DNA from: Phycisphaerales bacterium
Lineage (GTDB): Bacteria; Planctomycetota; Phycisphaerae; Phycisphaerales; UBA1924
Length of the DNA: 64,000 nt
Assembly: GCA_028284805.1 (NCBI GenBank)
Contig: JANQQZ010000151.1
Span: forward strand, 1-64,000
Reading direction: 5' to 3'
The position numbers and the translations under genes were made by a program. Shown in pieces: positions 1 through 7,457 of this stretch. Numbering within the stretch: position 1 is the first letter of the stretch; each line of letters begins with the position of its first letter. Under the pieces are notes generated by a model that did no database searches, was not told the DNA's origin, and saw only the letters and a list, made by a program, of their open reading frames with translations.

Positions 1-1
1 G

Positions 2-553
2 CCCGCGCCGTCGAAGCCCAAGGAAACGGCCCGCCTGCTGGTCTCCCCCCGCCGCGGGCTGCTCGGACTGATCTGGCGCGAGCAGGACAGCCTCCGGCGC
101 GTCTGGATCAACCTGGCGGTCGCGTCGACGCTGGCCGCCTCGGCGATCGTGTGGGCGTGGCTCATCGATCCGATCCGCGGGGCGCTCGCAGAGCCGCTGA
201 GCGCGGTGACCACGCTGTTCCACCTTGTCTTCGTGATCGCGCTGGTGCTCGGGCTGATCGGCACCGTGCTCGTGATGTTCGAGCACGCGGCGGTGTTGCT
301 GGTGGCTCGCCTCATGCACGTCACCCGTGCACGTCTGATCGCGTGGCGGATCTCGTCGATCTCGACGATCGGCCTCGCCCTGGGTGGCGCAACGACGCTC
401 GCGATCGTGGCGGCGGTGCGCCTCTTCGGGCTGGACGGGGTCGTCGCCGAGGCGCTGCCTGCGGGTGGCGCCGTCGCGGGGTTCGTGACCTGGGCGAGGT
501 CGATGACCGCGGGGCTCTGGGCCGCGGGCCTGCTCCGCGACGCCGGCTGGTAA
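2..553 (+). CDS. Membrane protein, 5' end outside window
   Basis: The frame is open from the first bases of the window, so the true start lies upstream; an internal GTG at 149 is not needed. The visible 183 residues hold three or four hydrophobic segments (around VASTLAASAIVWAWLI, LFHLVFVIALVLGLIGTVL and a C-terminal pair). The stretch LIWREQDSLRRVWINLAVAS resembles the middle of the next gene's product (FDTITIGRNDADWLLRVNLALAS), so the two are probably tandem paralogues. If so, the missing N-terminus may carry a zinc ribbon as in the neighbour. Function is unknown; an inner-membrane location is inferred. Confidence 0.6.
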   Translation, partial: PAPSKPKETARLLVSPRRGLLGLIWREQDSLRRVWINLAVASTLAASAIVWAWLIDPIRGALAEPLSAVTTLFHLVFVIALVLGLIGTVLVMFEHAAVLLVARLMHVTRARLIAWRISSISTIGLALGGATTLAIVAAVRLFGLDGVVAEALPAGGAVAGFVTWARSMTAGLWAAGLLRDAGW

Positions 554-585
554 ACACCCGGGCCGATCCGTGCGAATCATGGATC

Positions 586-1452
586 GTGGCCCGTGAACGC
601 CCCGATCCCGACGCGCTGCTCTGCGCCCGATGCGGGTACCCGCTCGACGACGTTCTCGACGAGCCTGCCTGCCCGGAGTGCGGCACGCCAGTCGCGGAGT
701 CTTTGCCTGAGACGCGCGTCGGATCACTCTGGCAGAAACGCCCCTCGCTCGGGTCCTGGCTTCGCACGCTGGCGGCCCAGGTGCGCTGGAGAGGGCTCTT
801 CGACACGATCACGATCGGGCGGAACGATGCGGACTGGCTGCTTCGTGTCAACCTCGCGTTGGCGTCGGTGCTGCTCGCGGGGGCGTTCACAGAGCCTCGG
901 GTCGATCAGGTGTTCCTGCATACACATGGGTCATTCGCGCGTTTGATCGGTGAGTTGCTGGTGCTGACACCCGGAGCCTATATCTTGCTGCGCGGGCTGA
1001 CCGCGATCGAGCGCGCCGGGCTCCGGTTCTTCGGAAACCGACGGGGCGGACGGATCACACCTGGGATCGCCCGGACGGTCACGGCCCACGCCAGCTACGG
1101 CTGGGTGCTCGCAGGCCTGCTCGCGACCATCGGTGCGTTCGTCGGGCACGCGGTCCTTCGCCCGTGGTACAACCGGGTGGGCGCAGGGTGGATCCTCACC
1201 AGGCCCGAGGTGCATGTCGCTTTCGCGCTCGGCGGGTTCTTTCTCGGGCTGCTGTGGTTCGAGATCCTGAGCTATCTGGGAGCGATGCGGTGCCGATTCG
1301 CGAATCCTCGCGGGATCGGCCGCGAAGGCGTGAACGAAGCCGGTCCGATCCCCGAACCTACTGTGGATGACCATGCCCACGCCCTCCGACGACACGCCGC
1401 CGCAGAGCCCGTTTCCTCGCCGCCCGACGCGCCAGATCGCGCTGGGGGATGA
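586..1452 (+). CDS. Zinc-ribbon membrane protein
   Basis: This 288-residue protein begins at GTG 586; the frame is open further upstream, but that part overlaps the previous gene and reads as shadow. Residues 12-35 form a double CxxC zinc ribbon (CARCGYPL then CPECGTPV), followed by a linker and about four hydrophobic segments. A short N-terminal ribbon before a multi-pass membrane domain is a common layout in planctomycete proteins of unknown function. The C-terminal tail overlaps ispG by about 85 bases, so the genes are probably co-transcribed. It looks like a paralogue of the preceding gene. No enzymatic motif is visible. Confidence 0.6.
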   Translation: MARERPDPDALLCARCGYPLDDVLDEPACPECGTPVAESLPETRVGSLWQKRPSLGSWLRTLAAQVRWRGLFDTITIGRNDADWLLRVNLALASVLLAGAFTEPRVDQVFLHTHGSFARLIGELLVLTPGAYILLRGLTAIERAGLRFFGNRRGGRITPGIARTVTAHASYGWVLAGLLATIGAFVGHAVLRPWYNRVGAGWILTRPEVHVAFALGGFFLGLLWFEILSYLGAMRCRFANPRGIGREGVNEAGPIPEPTVDDHAHALRRHAAAEPVSSPPDAPDRAGG

Positions 1453-2716
1453 GCACACGGGCGTGGTCCGCGTCGGGGGCGGGCTGGAGGGCACCGAGCC
1501 CGCGCCCGTCTCGGTCCAGACCATGACGGCGGGCTATACGCATGACGTCGATTCGTGCGTCGCAGAGATCAACAGGCTGGCGGCGGCGGGCGCGGATGTG
1601 GTACGCGTGGCGGTGCCCGAGAAGAAGGACACCTCAGCGCTGGCAGAGATCCTGCGCCAGACCCGCGTGCCGATCGTGGCCGACGTGCACTTCCACTTCA
1701 AACGTGCTCTCGAGGCGGTGGAAGCGGGCGTGCACAAGATCCGCCTCAACCCGGGCAACATCCAGGACCGCGAGCAGGTGAACGCGGTGATCGACGCGTG
1801 CAAGGACGCGGGCATCCCCATCCGTGTGGGCGTCAACGAGGGCTCGATCATCGAGCGCAAGGACAAGCAGAAGCGGATGGAGGAGCTGGGCAAGTTCTTC
1901 GAGAAGACGTCGGCCTCGGGCACGATGACCTCGAAGCACGCCCACCTGCTCGCGCTGATCATCGCCAAGCTCGAGGAGTACCTGGACATCTTCCACGAGC
2001 GCGACTTCCGAGACGTCGCGATCAGTTGCAAGTCGATGGACGCGGCGTTCACGATCGCCGCCTACCAGGAGGTCAGCAAGCGGTTCGAGTACCCGCTTCA
2101 TCTGGGCGTGACGCACGCGGGCCCCAAGGAGACCGGCGCCATCCGCTCGATCGCGGCGCTGTCGGGCCTGCTGACGCAGGGCATCGGCGACACCGTACGC
2201 ATCAGCTACGCGAACGACCCGGTCTACGAGGTCGAGGACGGGCTGGAGCTGCTGTACTCCCTCGGGCTCCGCGAGCGTGAGGGGGCGGAGCTGATCGCGT
2301 GCCCGACGTGCGGGCGGATCCAGGTCGATCTGTTCACGCTCGTGCAGGACGTCCGCGAGAAGCTGGCGAGCGAGATCACGGTGCCCATGAAGGTCGCGGT
2401 GATGGGGTGCGTCGTGAACGGGCCGGGCGAGGCGGAGGGCGCCGACGTCGCGGTCTTCGCGGGCAACAAGCGTGGGATCATCTACGTGCAGGGCGAGAAG
2501 GTCGCGAATATCCCCGAGGAGGAGATCCTCGACCGCCTGCTGGCAGAGTGCCAGGCGTTCCAGCGGGACGTGCTCGACGGCACGGTCAAGCTGGGCGAGA
2601 AGCGGGTCGAGATCGTGCCGCCCGACCCGATCGGTGAGTTGGGCTCGGGCTTCGACAAGATCGCAGCGGGCGAGGTCGATCGAACCACGCCACTCACTGT
2701 GCGCGGGTCCGACTAG
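1367..2716 (+). CDS. ispG: 4-hydroxy-3-methylbut-2-en-1-yl diphosphate synthase (IspG/GcpE)
   Basis: IspG converts MEcPP to HMBPP in the MEP isoprenoid pathway, using a [4Fe-4S] cluster. The protein (449 aa) shows the family start RRPTRQIALG, then PVSVQTMT, a TIM-barrel half with DVHFHFKRALEAVEAG and KIRLNPGNI, and the C-terminal cluster-binding half with CPTCGR and GCVVNGPGEAEGADVAV. These supply the cysteine ligands expected of the family. ATG 1367 or ATG 1373 could serve as the start; both precede about 15 poorly conserved residues. The gene overlaps the tail of the upstream membrane-protein gene. Its length suits the compact bacterial form without the plant-type insertion. Confidence 0.95.
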   Translation: MTMPTPSDDTPPQSPFPRRPTRQIALGDEHTGVVRVGGGLEGTEPAPVSVQTMTAGYTHDVDSCVAEINRLAAAGADVVRVAVPEKKDTSALAEILRQTRVPIVADVHFHFKRALEAVEAGVHKIRLNPGNIQDREQVNAVIDACKDAGIPIRVGVNEGSIIERKDKQKRMEELGKFFEKTSASGTMTSKHAHLLALIIAKLEEYLDIFHERDFRDVAISCKSMDAAFTIAAYQEVSKRFEYPLHLGVTHAGPKETGAIRSIAALSGLLTQGIGDTVRISYANDPVYEVEDGLELLYSLGLREREGAELIACPTCGRIQVDLFTLVQDVREKLASEITVPMKVAVMGCVVNGPGEAEGADVAVFAGNKRGIIYVQGEKVANIPEEEILDRLLAECQAFQRDVLDGTVKLGEKRVEIVPPDPIGELGSGFDKIAAGEVDRTTPLTVRGSD

Positions 2717-2719
2717 ACC

Positions 2720-3574
2720 ATGCCCGCCCGAGGTGCGGCCATCGCGTTCCTGCTGCTCGGCGTTGCATCGGTCTCCTGCAGCACGCGGAGCGACCCACGG
2801 GTTCGGAGCTTCGAGGTCGATCGCGACTTCGCGGAGCAGGATCTCAAGCGGATGCGCTCTGCCCCGGTGCCCCTCGAGCGTCCGGTCGTGGTGCTGAGCG
2901 GGTACCGCGCCTGGCCTCGTCCCGCGGAACGGTTGGCGGATCATCTGGCCCGGGCGACCTCGGGATCAGAGGCCGACGTGTTGGCGGTCTCGTACGCGCT
3001 GCAGGGTGACATCGAGTCGATCGCGCACGATGTGATCGACTTGATCGAGAAGCAGTGGCCGAGCCATGATCCCTCGGCGACGGTCGAAGTGGACGTCGTC
3101 GCTATCTCGATGGGCGGTCTCGTGGCGCGCACGGCCGCGCTGCCGCTCGGCGAGCTCTACAGATCGGAGGACGCCCGGACGAGAAGGCTCCGCATCGCCC
3201 GGCTGTTCACGCTCTCGACGCCGCACCGCGGGGCTGCGATCGCCGATCGGGTCGCTCCGGACCAGGCGGCGTTGGACATGCAGCCCGGCTCGGCGTTCCT
3301 GGTGCACCTCGACCGCTTTGCGACGGCGGCACGCTACGCGATCGTGCCTTATGTTCACGTGAACGACGGGTGGGTCGGTGCCGAGAACGCCGTCCCCCCC
3401 GGCACCGACCCGATCTGGACCGAGGGGCCGCTCGGGCGGGCGCACTTCACGGTCGACAGCAACGACCTGATCCTGGCAGACATCGCGCGTCGCCTCCGCG
3501 GGGAGCAGCCGATCGGGTTGCCGGCCCCGCTTCCGGCACCGGACGCCCTGGGTGGACGGGCCCGAAACCGATAG
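2720..3574 (+). CDS. Alpha/beta-hydrolase-like lipoprotein (lipase-like)
   Basis: ATG 2720 lies 3 bases after ispG. An N-terminal signal of about 20 residues ends in SVSC, a weak lipobox. The rest looks like a lipase/PGAP1-type alpha/beta hydrolase: RPVVVLSGYRAWP, a nucleophile elbow VVAISMGGLVART, STPHRGA, VNDGWVG and AHFTVDSND as plausible Asp and His positions. The elbow reads A-I-S-M-G rather than the usual G-x-S-x-G. The next gene is a clear paralogue with the canonical elbow. An esterase or lipase at the cell envelope is inferred; the substrate is unknown. Confidence 0.65.
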   Translation: MPARGAAIAFLLLGVASVSCSTRSDPRVRSFEVDRDFAEQDLKRMRSAPVPLERPVVVLSGYRAWPRPAERLADHLARATSGSEADVLAVSYALQGDIESIAHDVIDLIEKQWPSHDPSATVEVDVVAISMGGLVARTAALPLGELYRSEDARTRRLRIARLFTLSTPHRGAAIADRVAPDQAALDMQPGSAFLVHLDRFATAARYAIVPYVHVNDGWVGAENAVPPGTDPIWTEGPLGRAHFTVDSNDLILADIARRLRGEQPIGLPAPLPAPDALGGRARNR

Positions 3575-3610
3575 CTAGTCTTTCCTAATTACGGCCAGAA
3601 GGCCACCGGC

Positions 3611-4459
3611 GTGGAGGCCGATGTGAGGACACACACACGGAGATTGGTCATGCTGGCCTCGGCCCTGTACGTCTCCTGGAACCAGATCGGATGCTCGGTG
3701 AACCGGGACGTGGAGAACCCCGCGTTCCCGCTCACGATGCGCGAAGCGCAGGACGACCTGAAGCGGATGCGGGCGGAGCCCGTGCCTCTGGAGCGCCCCG
3801 TGATCATCCTGGCCGGGTACCGCTCGTGGCCCATGCTCGTGCAAGGGGTGCGGTACCGGCTCTTCCCGGTGACCAGCGGTGACTCGGCGGACTTCCTGCC
3901 GATCTCGTATACGCTCCGGGGCGACATCGAAGAGATCGCGGGCCTCGTGACTCGGCGCATCGACGAGCGGTGGCCCAGCGGGCCTTCGGGAGAGACTGTC
4001 GAGGTCGATGTCATCGGTGTGTCGATGGGCGGTCTGGTCGCACGCACGGCATCGCTGCCGCTGGGTGATCTGCCCGGAGGGAGCGAGACGCGCGAGAAAC
4101 GCCTGAAGATCGGGACGCTTTACACGATGGGCACACCGCACACCGGCGCAGTGCTGGCCGAGCGGATCGCTCCCGACCGCGCTGCGCGCTCGATGAAACC
4201 TGGTTCGGAGTTTCTGGAGTATCTGAACGCGCAGCTCGACGCGCACGAGTTCGAGATTGTGCCCTATGCGCATCTGAACGACACGTGGGTCGGTGCGACG
4301 AACGCGGCCCCGCCCGGGCAGGAACCGATCTGGACGGGCGGCACGCGCGTGATGAGCCACTTCTCGATCACGACCGACGATCGGATCATGGCGGATCTGG
4401 CGCGTCGTCTGCGTGGAGAAGCCCCGCTCGGCTCGCCCTCGCCTGCTCCGGAGGACTGA
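3611..4459 (+). CDS. Alpha/beta-hydrolase-like lipoprotein, paralogue of preceding gene
   Basis: This 282-residue product aligns along its whole length with the gene before it: shared DLKRMR.EPVPLERPVI, AGYRSWP, GVSMGGLVARTASLPLGDL, GTPHTGA, LNDTWVGA and SHFSITTDD. Here the nucleophile elbow is canonical (G-V-S-M-G). GTG 3611, GTG 3623 and ATG 3650 are all in frame. The longer starts give a hydrophobic leader ending QIGC, a possible lipobox. The tandem pair suggests a recent duplication. The stop abuts the convergent HEAT-protein gene with no gap. Confidence 0.65.
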   Translation: MEADVRTHTRRLVMLASALYVSWNQIGCSVNRDVENPAFPLTMREAQDDLKRMRAEPVPLERPVIILAGYRSWPMLVQGVRYRLFPVTSGDSADFLPISYTLRGDIEEIAGLVTRRIDERWPSGPSGETVEVDVIGVSMGGLVARTASLPLGDLPGGSETREKRLKIGTLYTMGTPHTGAVLAERIAPDRAARSMKPGSEFLEYLNAQLDAHEFEIVPYAHLNDTWVGATNAAPPGQEPIWTGGTRVMSHFSITTDDRIMADLARRLRGEAPLGSPSPAPED

Positions 4460-6358
4460 TCAGGCCTCGGTGGTGACCGCCAGCATCCGCCTTGCGCACC
4501 TGGTGGCGCGCTGGCGTTCGCGGGGGGAAGGCGCGTGTCGTGCTGCATCGGCCACACGTGCCGCGAGATCCGCCCAGCGATGCCCCGCGATGGGCTTGAG
4601 TTCCCGTGCCGAGCGTTCGGTCAGCCAGAGGCCCGCGGCGCGTCGATCGGGATCGTCGGAAGACAGCATCGCGTGGACCCGGTCGGCGGCACCTGCGGGT
4701 GTACGGCCCGCGAGGAGGTCCGCGCGGATGGATGTCGTCGCAGGGCGGTGGTGCGGGTCGTCCGGGTTTCCTGGATGCGGCTCACCTCCCCACCTCCGGG
4801 ACCGGGCGGCGGCAGACTCGATGGCGTTTGCGCGGACACGGGGGTCGGCGTGCTCCGCCGCGCTTGCGAGCAACGCCGCGGCGTCGGGCGACCGGGCTAA
4901 GCCCAGGGCACGTGCCGCCTGCGAGGCAGACCTCGGCTCTCCCCCTCCCAGCAACTCGCCCAGGCGTCCGAGCATGTGATCGGAAAGCCCCAGCCTGCAG
5001 ACCAGAGCGATCGCTCCGGGGTCTCCTTCGGAGACCGGCGGCCCGAGGTGCTCGACCACCTCGGCAGGGCGCCGGGCGAGCGCCTCGCGCCACGAGACCA
5101 GCGAGACCGGCGAGGCGTCGCCTCGCGTCGGCAGACGACGTGCAAGATGCCTCACGCTCGCGTGCGGCGAACGCCCGAGACTCTGTCTTGCCTCCGCGTC
5201 GAGGCAGCACACCCGCCCCTGTTCAGGAACCGAGAGCCTGAGCATCGCGGACCACGCGACACGCTCGCTCGGGTCGTGGGACTGATCGAGCCGCAACTCG
5301 CCGCTGCCCAGCAAGACGCTGGCGAGGCGTGCGACCCCATCGGGGTGCGCAAGCAGCGGCTCAAGGGCCGCGACCTGATCAGGCTCGCGTGCCCCGATCG
5401 TCTCCAGCCAGAGCGGCAGACCCCGGGCGGCTTGACGGCCGAGCCCGTGACCGTCGAGCGAGGCGAGCCTCGAGGAAGCCATCCTGTCGATCCTCGATCG
5501 GCAGGCGGTGCGCCGGATCGGTCGACGACCCAGGTGCGCACACCGGAGCAAGGCGTGGATCTCGTCGGGGTCATCGGCTTGGCTGATGCGTTCTGCCGCG
5601 GCACGCCGGAGTTCGGGGCGTGCGATGAGCTCGAACGCCCTGCACGCCCCGCGCGGCCCAGGGAGGGTGCGCATCGCACGCCGCAGCGCCAGCCGATGAG
5701 CCTCGGATGCATCCCCGAGCCAGTGCTCCCCAGACCTGCCGAACGCGCCCGCGCGTGCGCCGGGGGTGAGCAGCAGAAGCGCGGCGGTCAGGACACCGCT
5801 CCCCGGGCCCAGCCCTTGACTCGTCGCGGCGTCGAGCACCGCTGAGAGCGCCCGCTCGAAGGCCGGAGCCTGGATCACGCCGTCAGCGGCTCGCGATGCG
5901 GCACATTCGACCAACGCCTCTGCGGCACGCCCGGTTTGCTCGCGTGAGCCGCGGCCGACGACGCCCGCCAGCAGGGGCAGCAGCGACCAGTCCTTGGTCT
6001 CACGAGCAGCGAGGATCCCGGCATCGATGTCGGCCTCCGAGACGCTCTTGAGCATGCGTGCCGCGACATCTCTGAAACGTGGACCAAGGCGATCGGCAAC
6101 CGCGCCACGGTGCTGGGAGCCGAGCTTGGAGAAAACCCGGACCGCGGCGTCTTCAGCCGCAACGACTCGGGCCTCCGCACGACGATCGAACATGCTTCCG
6201 AGGAACCCAACGGGTAACCAGCTCGGCTTTGTGTCGATACGTCGATGATCCGCTTCTGCCGCGTCGAGCAATTCGAGGGCGAGGGCACCCGCATCAGCGT
6301 CGGATGCCCGAGCAAGCTGTTGGGTCAGCGTCGAGATTGGGGATCCGGCTCGTCGCAT
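4460..6358 (-). CDS. HEAT-like repeat protein of unknown function
   Basis: A 632-residue protein (ATG 6358; GTG 6391 is an alternative adding 11 residues). It is Ala/Arg/Leu-rich and built of helical repeats such as AADRVHAMLSSDDPDRRAAGLWL and AAALLASAAEHADPRVRANAIESAA, typical of HEAT/PBS repeats. No catalytic motif, signal peptide or membrane segment is obvious. Such proteins usually act as scaffolds. It converges on the lipase-like pair with stop codons directly adjacent (4457-4459 and 4460-4462) and diverges from the gene starting at 6657. The precise role is unknown. Confidence 0.55.
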   Translation of the reverse strand: MRRAGSPISTLTQQLARASDADAGALALELLDAAEADHRRIDTKPSWLPVGFLGSMFDRRAEARVVAAEDAAVRVFSKLGSQHRGAVADRLGPRFRDVAARMLKSVSEADIDAGILAARETKDWSLLPLLAGVVGRGSREQTGRAAEALVECAASRAADGVIQAPAFERALSAVLDAATSQGLGPGSGVLTAALLLLTPGARAGAFGRSGEHWLGDASEAHRLALRRAMRTLPGPRGACRAFELIARPELRRAAAERISQADDPDEIHALLRCAHLGRRPIRRTACRSRIDRMASSRLASLDGHGLGRQAARGLPLWLETIGAREPDQVAALEPLLAHPDGVARLASVLLGSGELRLDQSHDPSERVAWSAMLRLSVPEQGRVCCLDAEARQSLGRSPHASVRHLARRLPTRGDASPVSLVSWREALARRPAEVVEHLGPPVSEGDPGAIALVCRLGLSDHMLGRLGELLGGGEPRSASQAARALGLARSPDAAALLASAAEHADPRVRANAIESAAARSRRWGGEPHPGNPDDPHHRPATTSIRADLLAGRTPAGAADRVHAMLSSDDPDRRAAGLWLTERSARELKPIAGHRWADLAARVADAARHAPSPRERQRATRCARRMLAVTTEA

Positions 6359-6441
6359 GCTGCGGCTCTCGTGGGACGTCGGAATCTCCACCAGAGTGAG
6401 GAGATTATCGGTGAAAGTGTTGCATCGGGGGTTTCATTTTC

Positions 6442-6466
6442 TTGATCACACAATATGCTGTGTCAA
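6442..6466. promoter_or_regulatory. Inverted repeat in divergent intergenic region
   Basis: In the gap of about 300 bases between the divergent HEAT-protein gene and the gene at 6657, the arms TTGATCACA (6442-6450) and TGTGTCAA (6459-6466) form an imperfect dyad with a one-base bulge. The local sequence is AT-richer than its surroundings. It could be an operator or part of a promoter. The rest of the gap has no open frame with coding character. The call rests only on symmetry and location. Confidence 0.25.
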
Positions 6467-6656
6467 GGTATCGGACGTCAACGACTCGTGGGGACGCGTC
6501 GCTGACCGAATACGGATCGGCACACATGGCGCAGCTCGGACGCCGTTCGTTGGCAGCTTGAAGACATGCCCAGCACGGAGGCTTGGCGTTACGGTTCCAC
6601 GGATCGGGTTCCCAATGGATGGGACGGGCCGCGCGCGGTCCGGAAGGGGCGAAAGC

Positions 6657-7199
6657 ATGGACCTCTCGACGCAAACGGTGAGCACCCAGGCGTATCAGGC
6701 CATCCTGTACGACCGGGCGTTGCACCCGGAGCTGTTCAATCTGCGCTCCAGGCGGGTGCACGTCTCGCCGCGGGGCGAACTCGAGACTTGGCTCATGCCT
6801 GGCTCTCACATGCTGCGGTTCGATCGGGGCGACGCCTGCGCGAGCGAGCTGTTGATCGACCGCGAGAACGGCCTGCCCGAGGCGGGCGTGATCTCGGCGT
6901 TCCTCTGCGCCGGCGAGCACGAGTTCGAGCACACGTTCGAGCAGCAGAAGTTGACGTACATGCTCTCGGTGCAGACCGAGAGCCTGAGCGAGAACCTCTA
7001 TGCCGCCACCATGCGCGAGATGCGTGAGCACGCGGCAGAGAACGAGTCGGACGCGTTCGCGTGGACCACCGAGGCGGGAGAGAACCTCTCGCTGCTGGAC
7101 GTGCAGGTCTACCACGACCAGGTGCACGTGCAGGCGTACCACCTGATTGCCCGCGGGGGCTTCGTGCTGCGGTCGCAGTCGCTCTTCGAGCACAAATAA
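6657..7199 (+). CDS. Conserved hypothetical protein (DUF2617-like?)
   Basis: ATG 6657 is preceded by GGAAGGGG at a good distance; the frame extends upstream, but that part looks non-coding. The 180-residue product is acidic and soluble, with no signal or membrane segment. Its centre (AFLCAGEHEFEHTFEQQKL) and C-terminus (HVQAYHLIARGGFVLRSQSLFE) alternate as in a beta-rich fold. The layout reminds me of DUF2617, known from actinobacteria and planctomycetes, but I cannot confirm that. It lies alone between the HEAT-protein gene and ileS. Confidence 0.6.
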   Translation: MDLSTQTVSTQAYQAILYDRALHPELFNLRSRRVHVSPRGELETWLMPGSHMLRFDRGDACASELLIDRENGLPEAGVISAFLCAGEHEFEHTFEQQKLTYMLSVQTESLSENLYAATMREMREHAAENESDAFAWTTEAGENLSLLDVQVYHDQVHVQAYHLIARGGFVLRSQSLFEHK

Positions 7200-7457
7200 C
7201 CGGCTCGGGGCTTGGCACGGGCGTCCGGCGGGCCGATACTTCATACGTGACGCTGCGACCTGTGCACTTCGACGAGCGAATTCGCTGGCCCCGCTGAGGG
7301 CCGGCCCGGGCATCGCTGCACGCTGTGAGCGCCGAACGCCGACCTCTCCGGGGCTGAACCCGCGGATCGATCCGATCCGGGCGGGCGGCACATGTTTCCT
7401 ACGATCGCAGACGACCGACGACCCGCCGCGGTATCCGCGGCGAGGCGGAGCAGAGCC

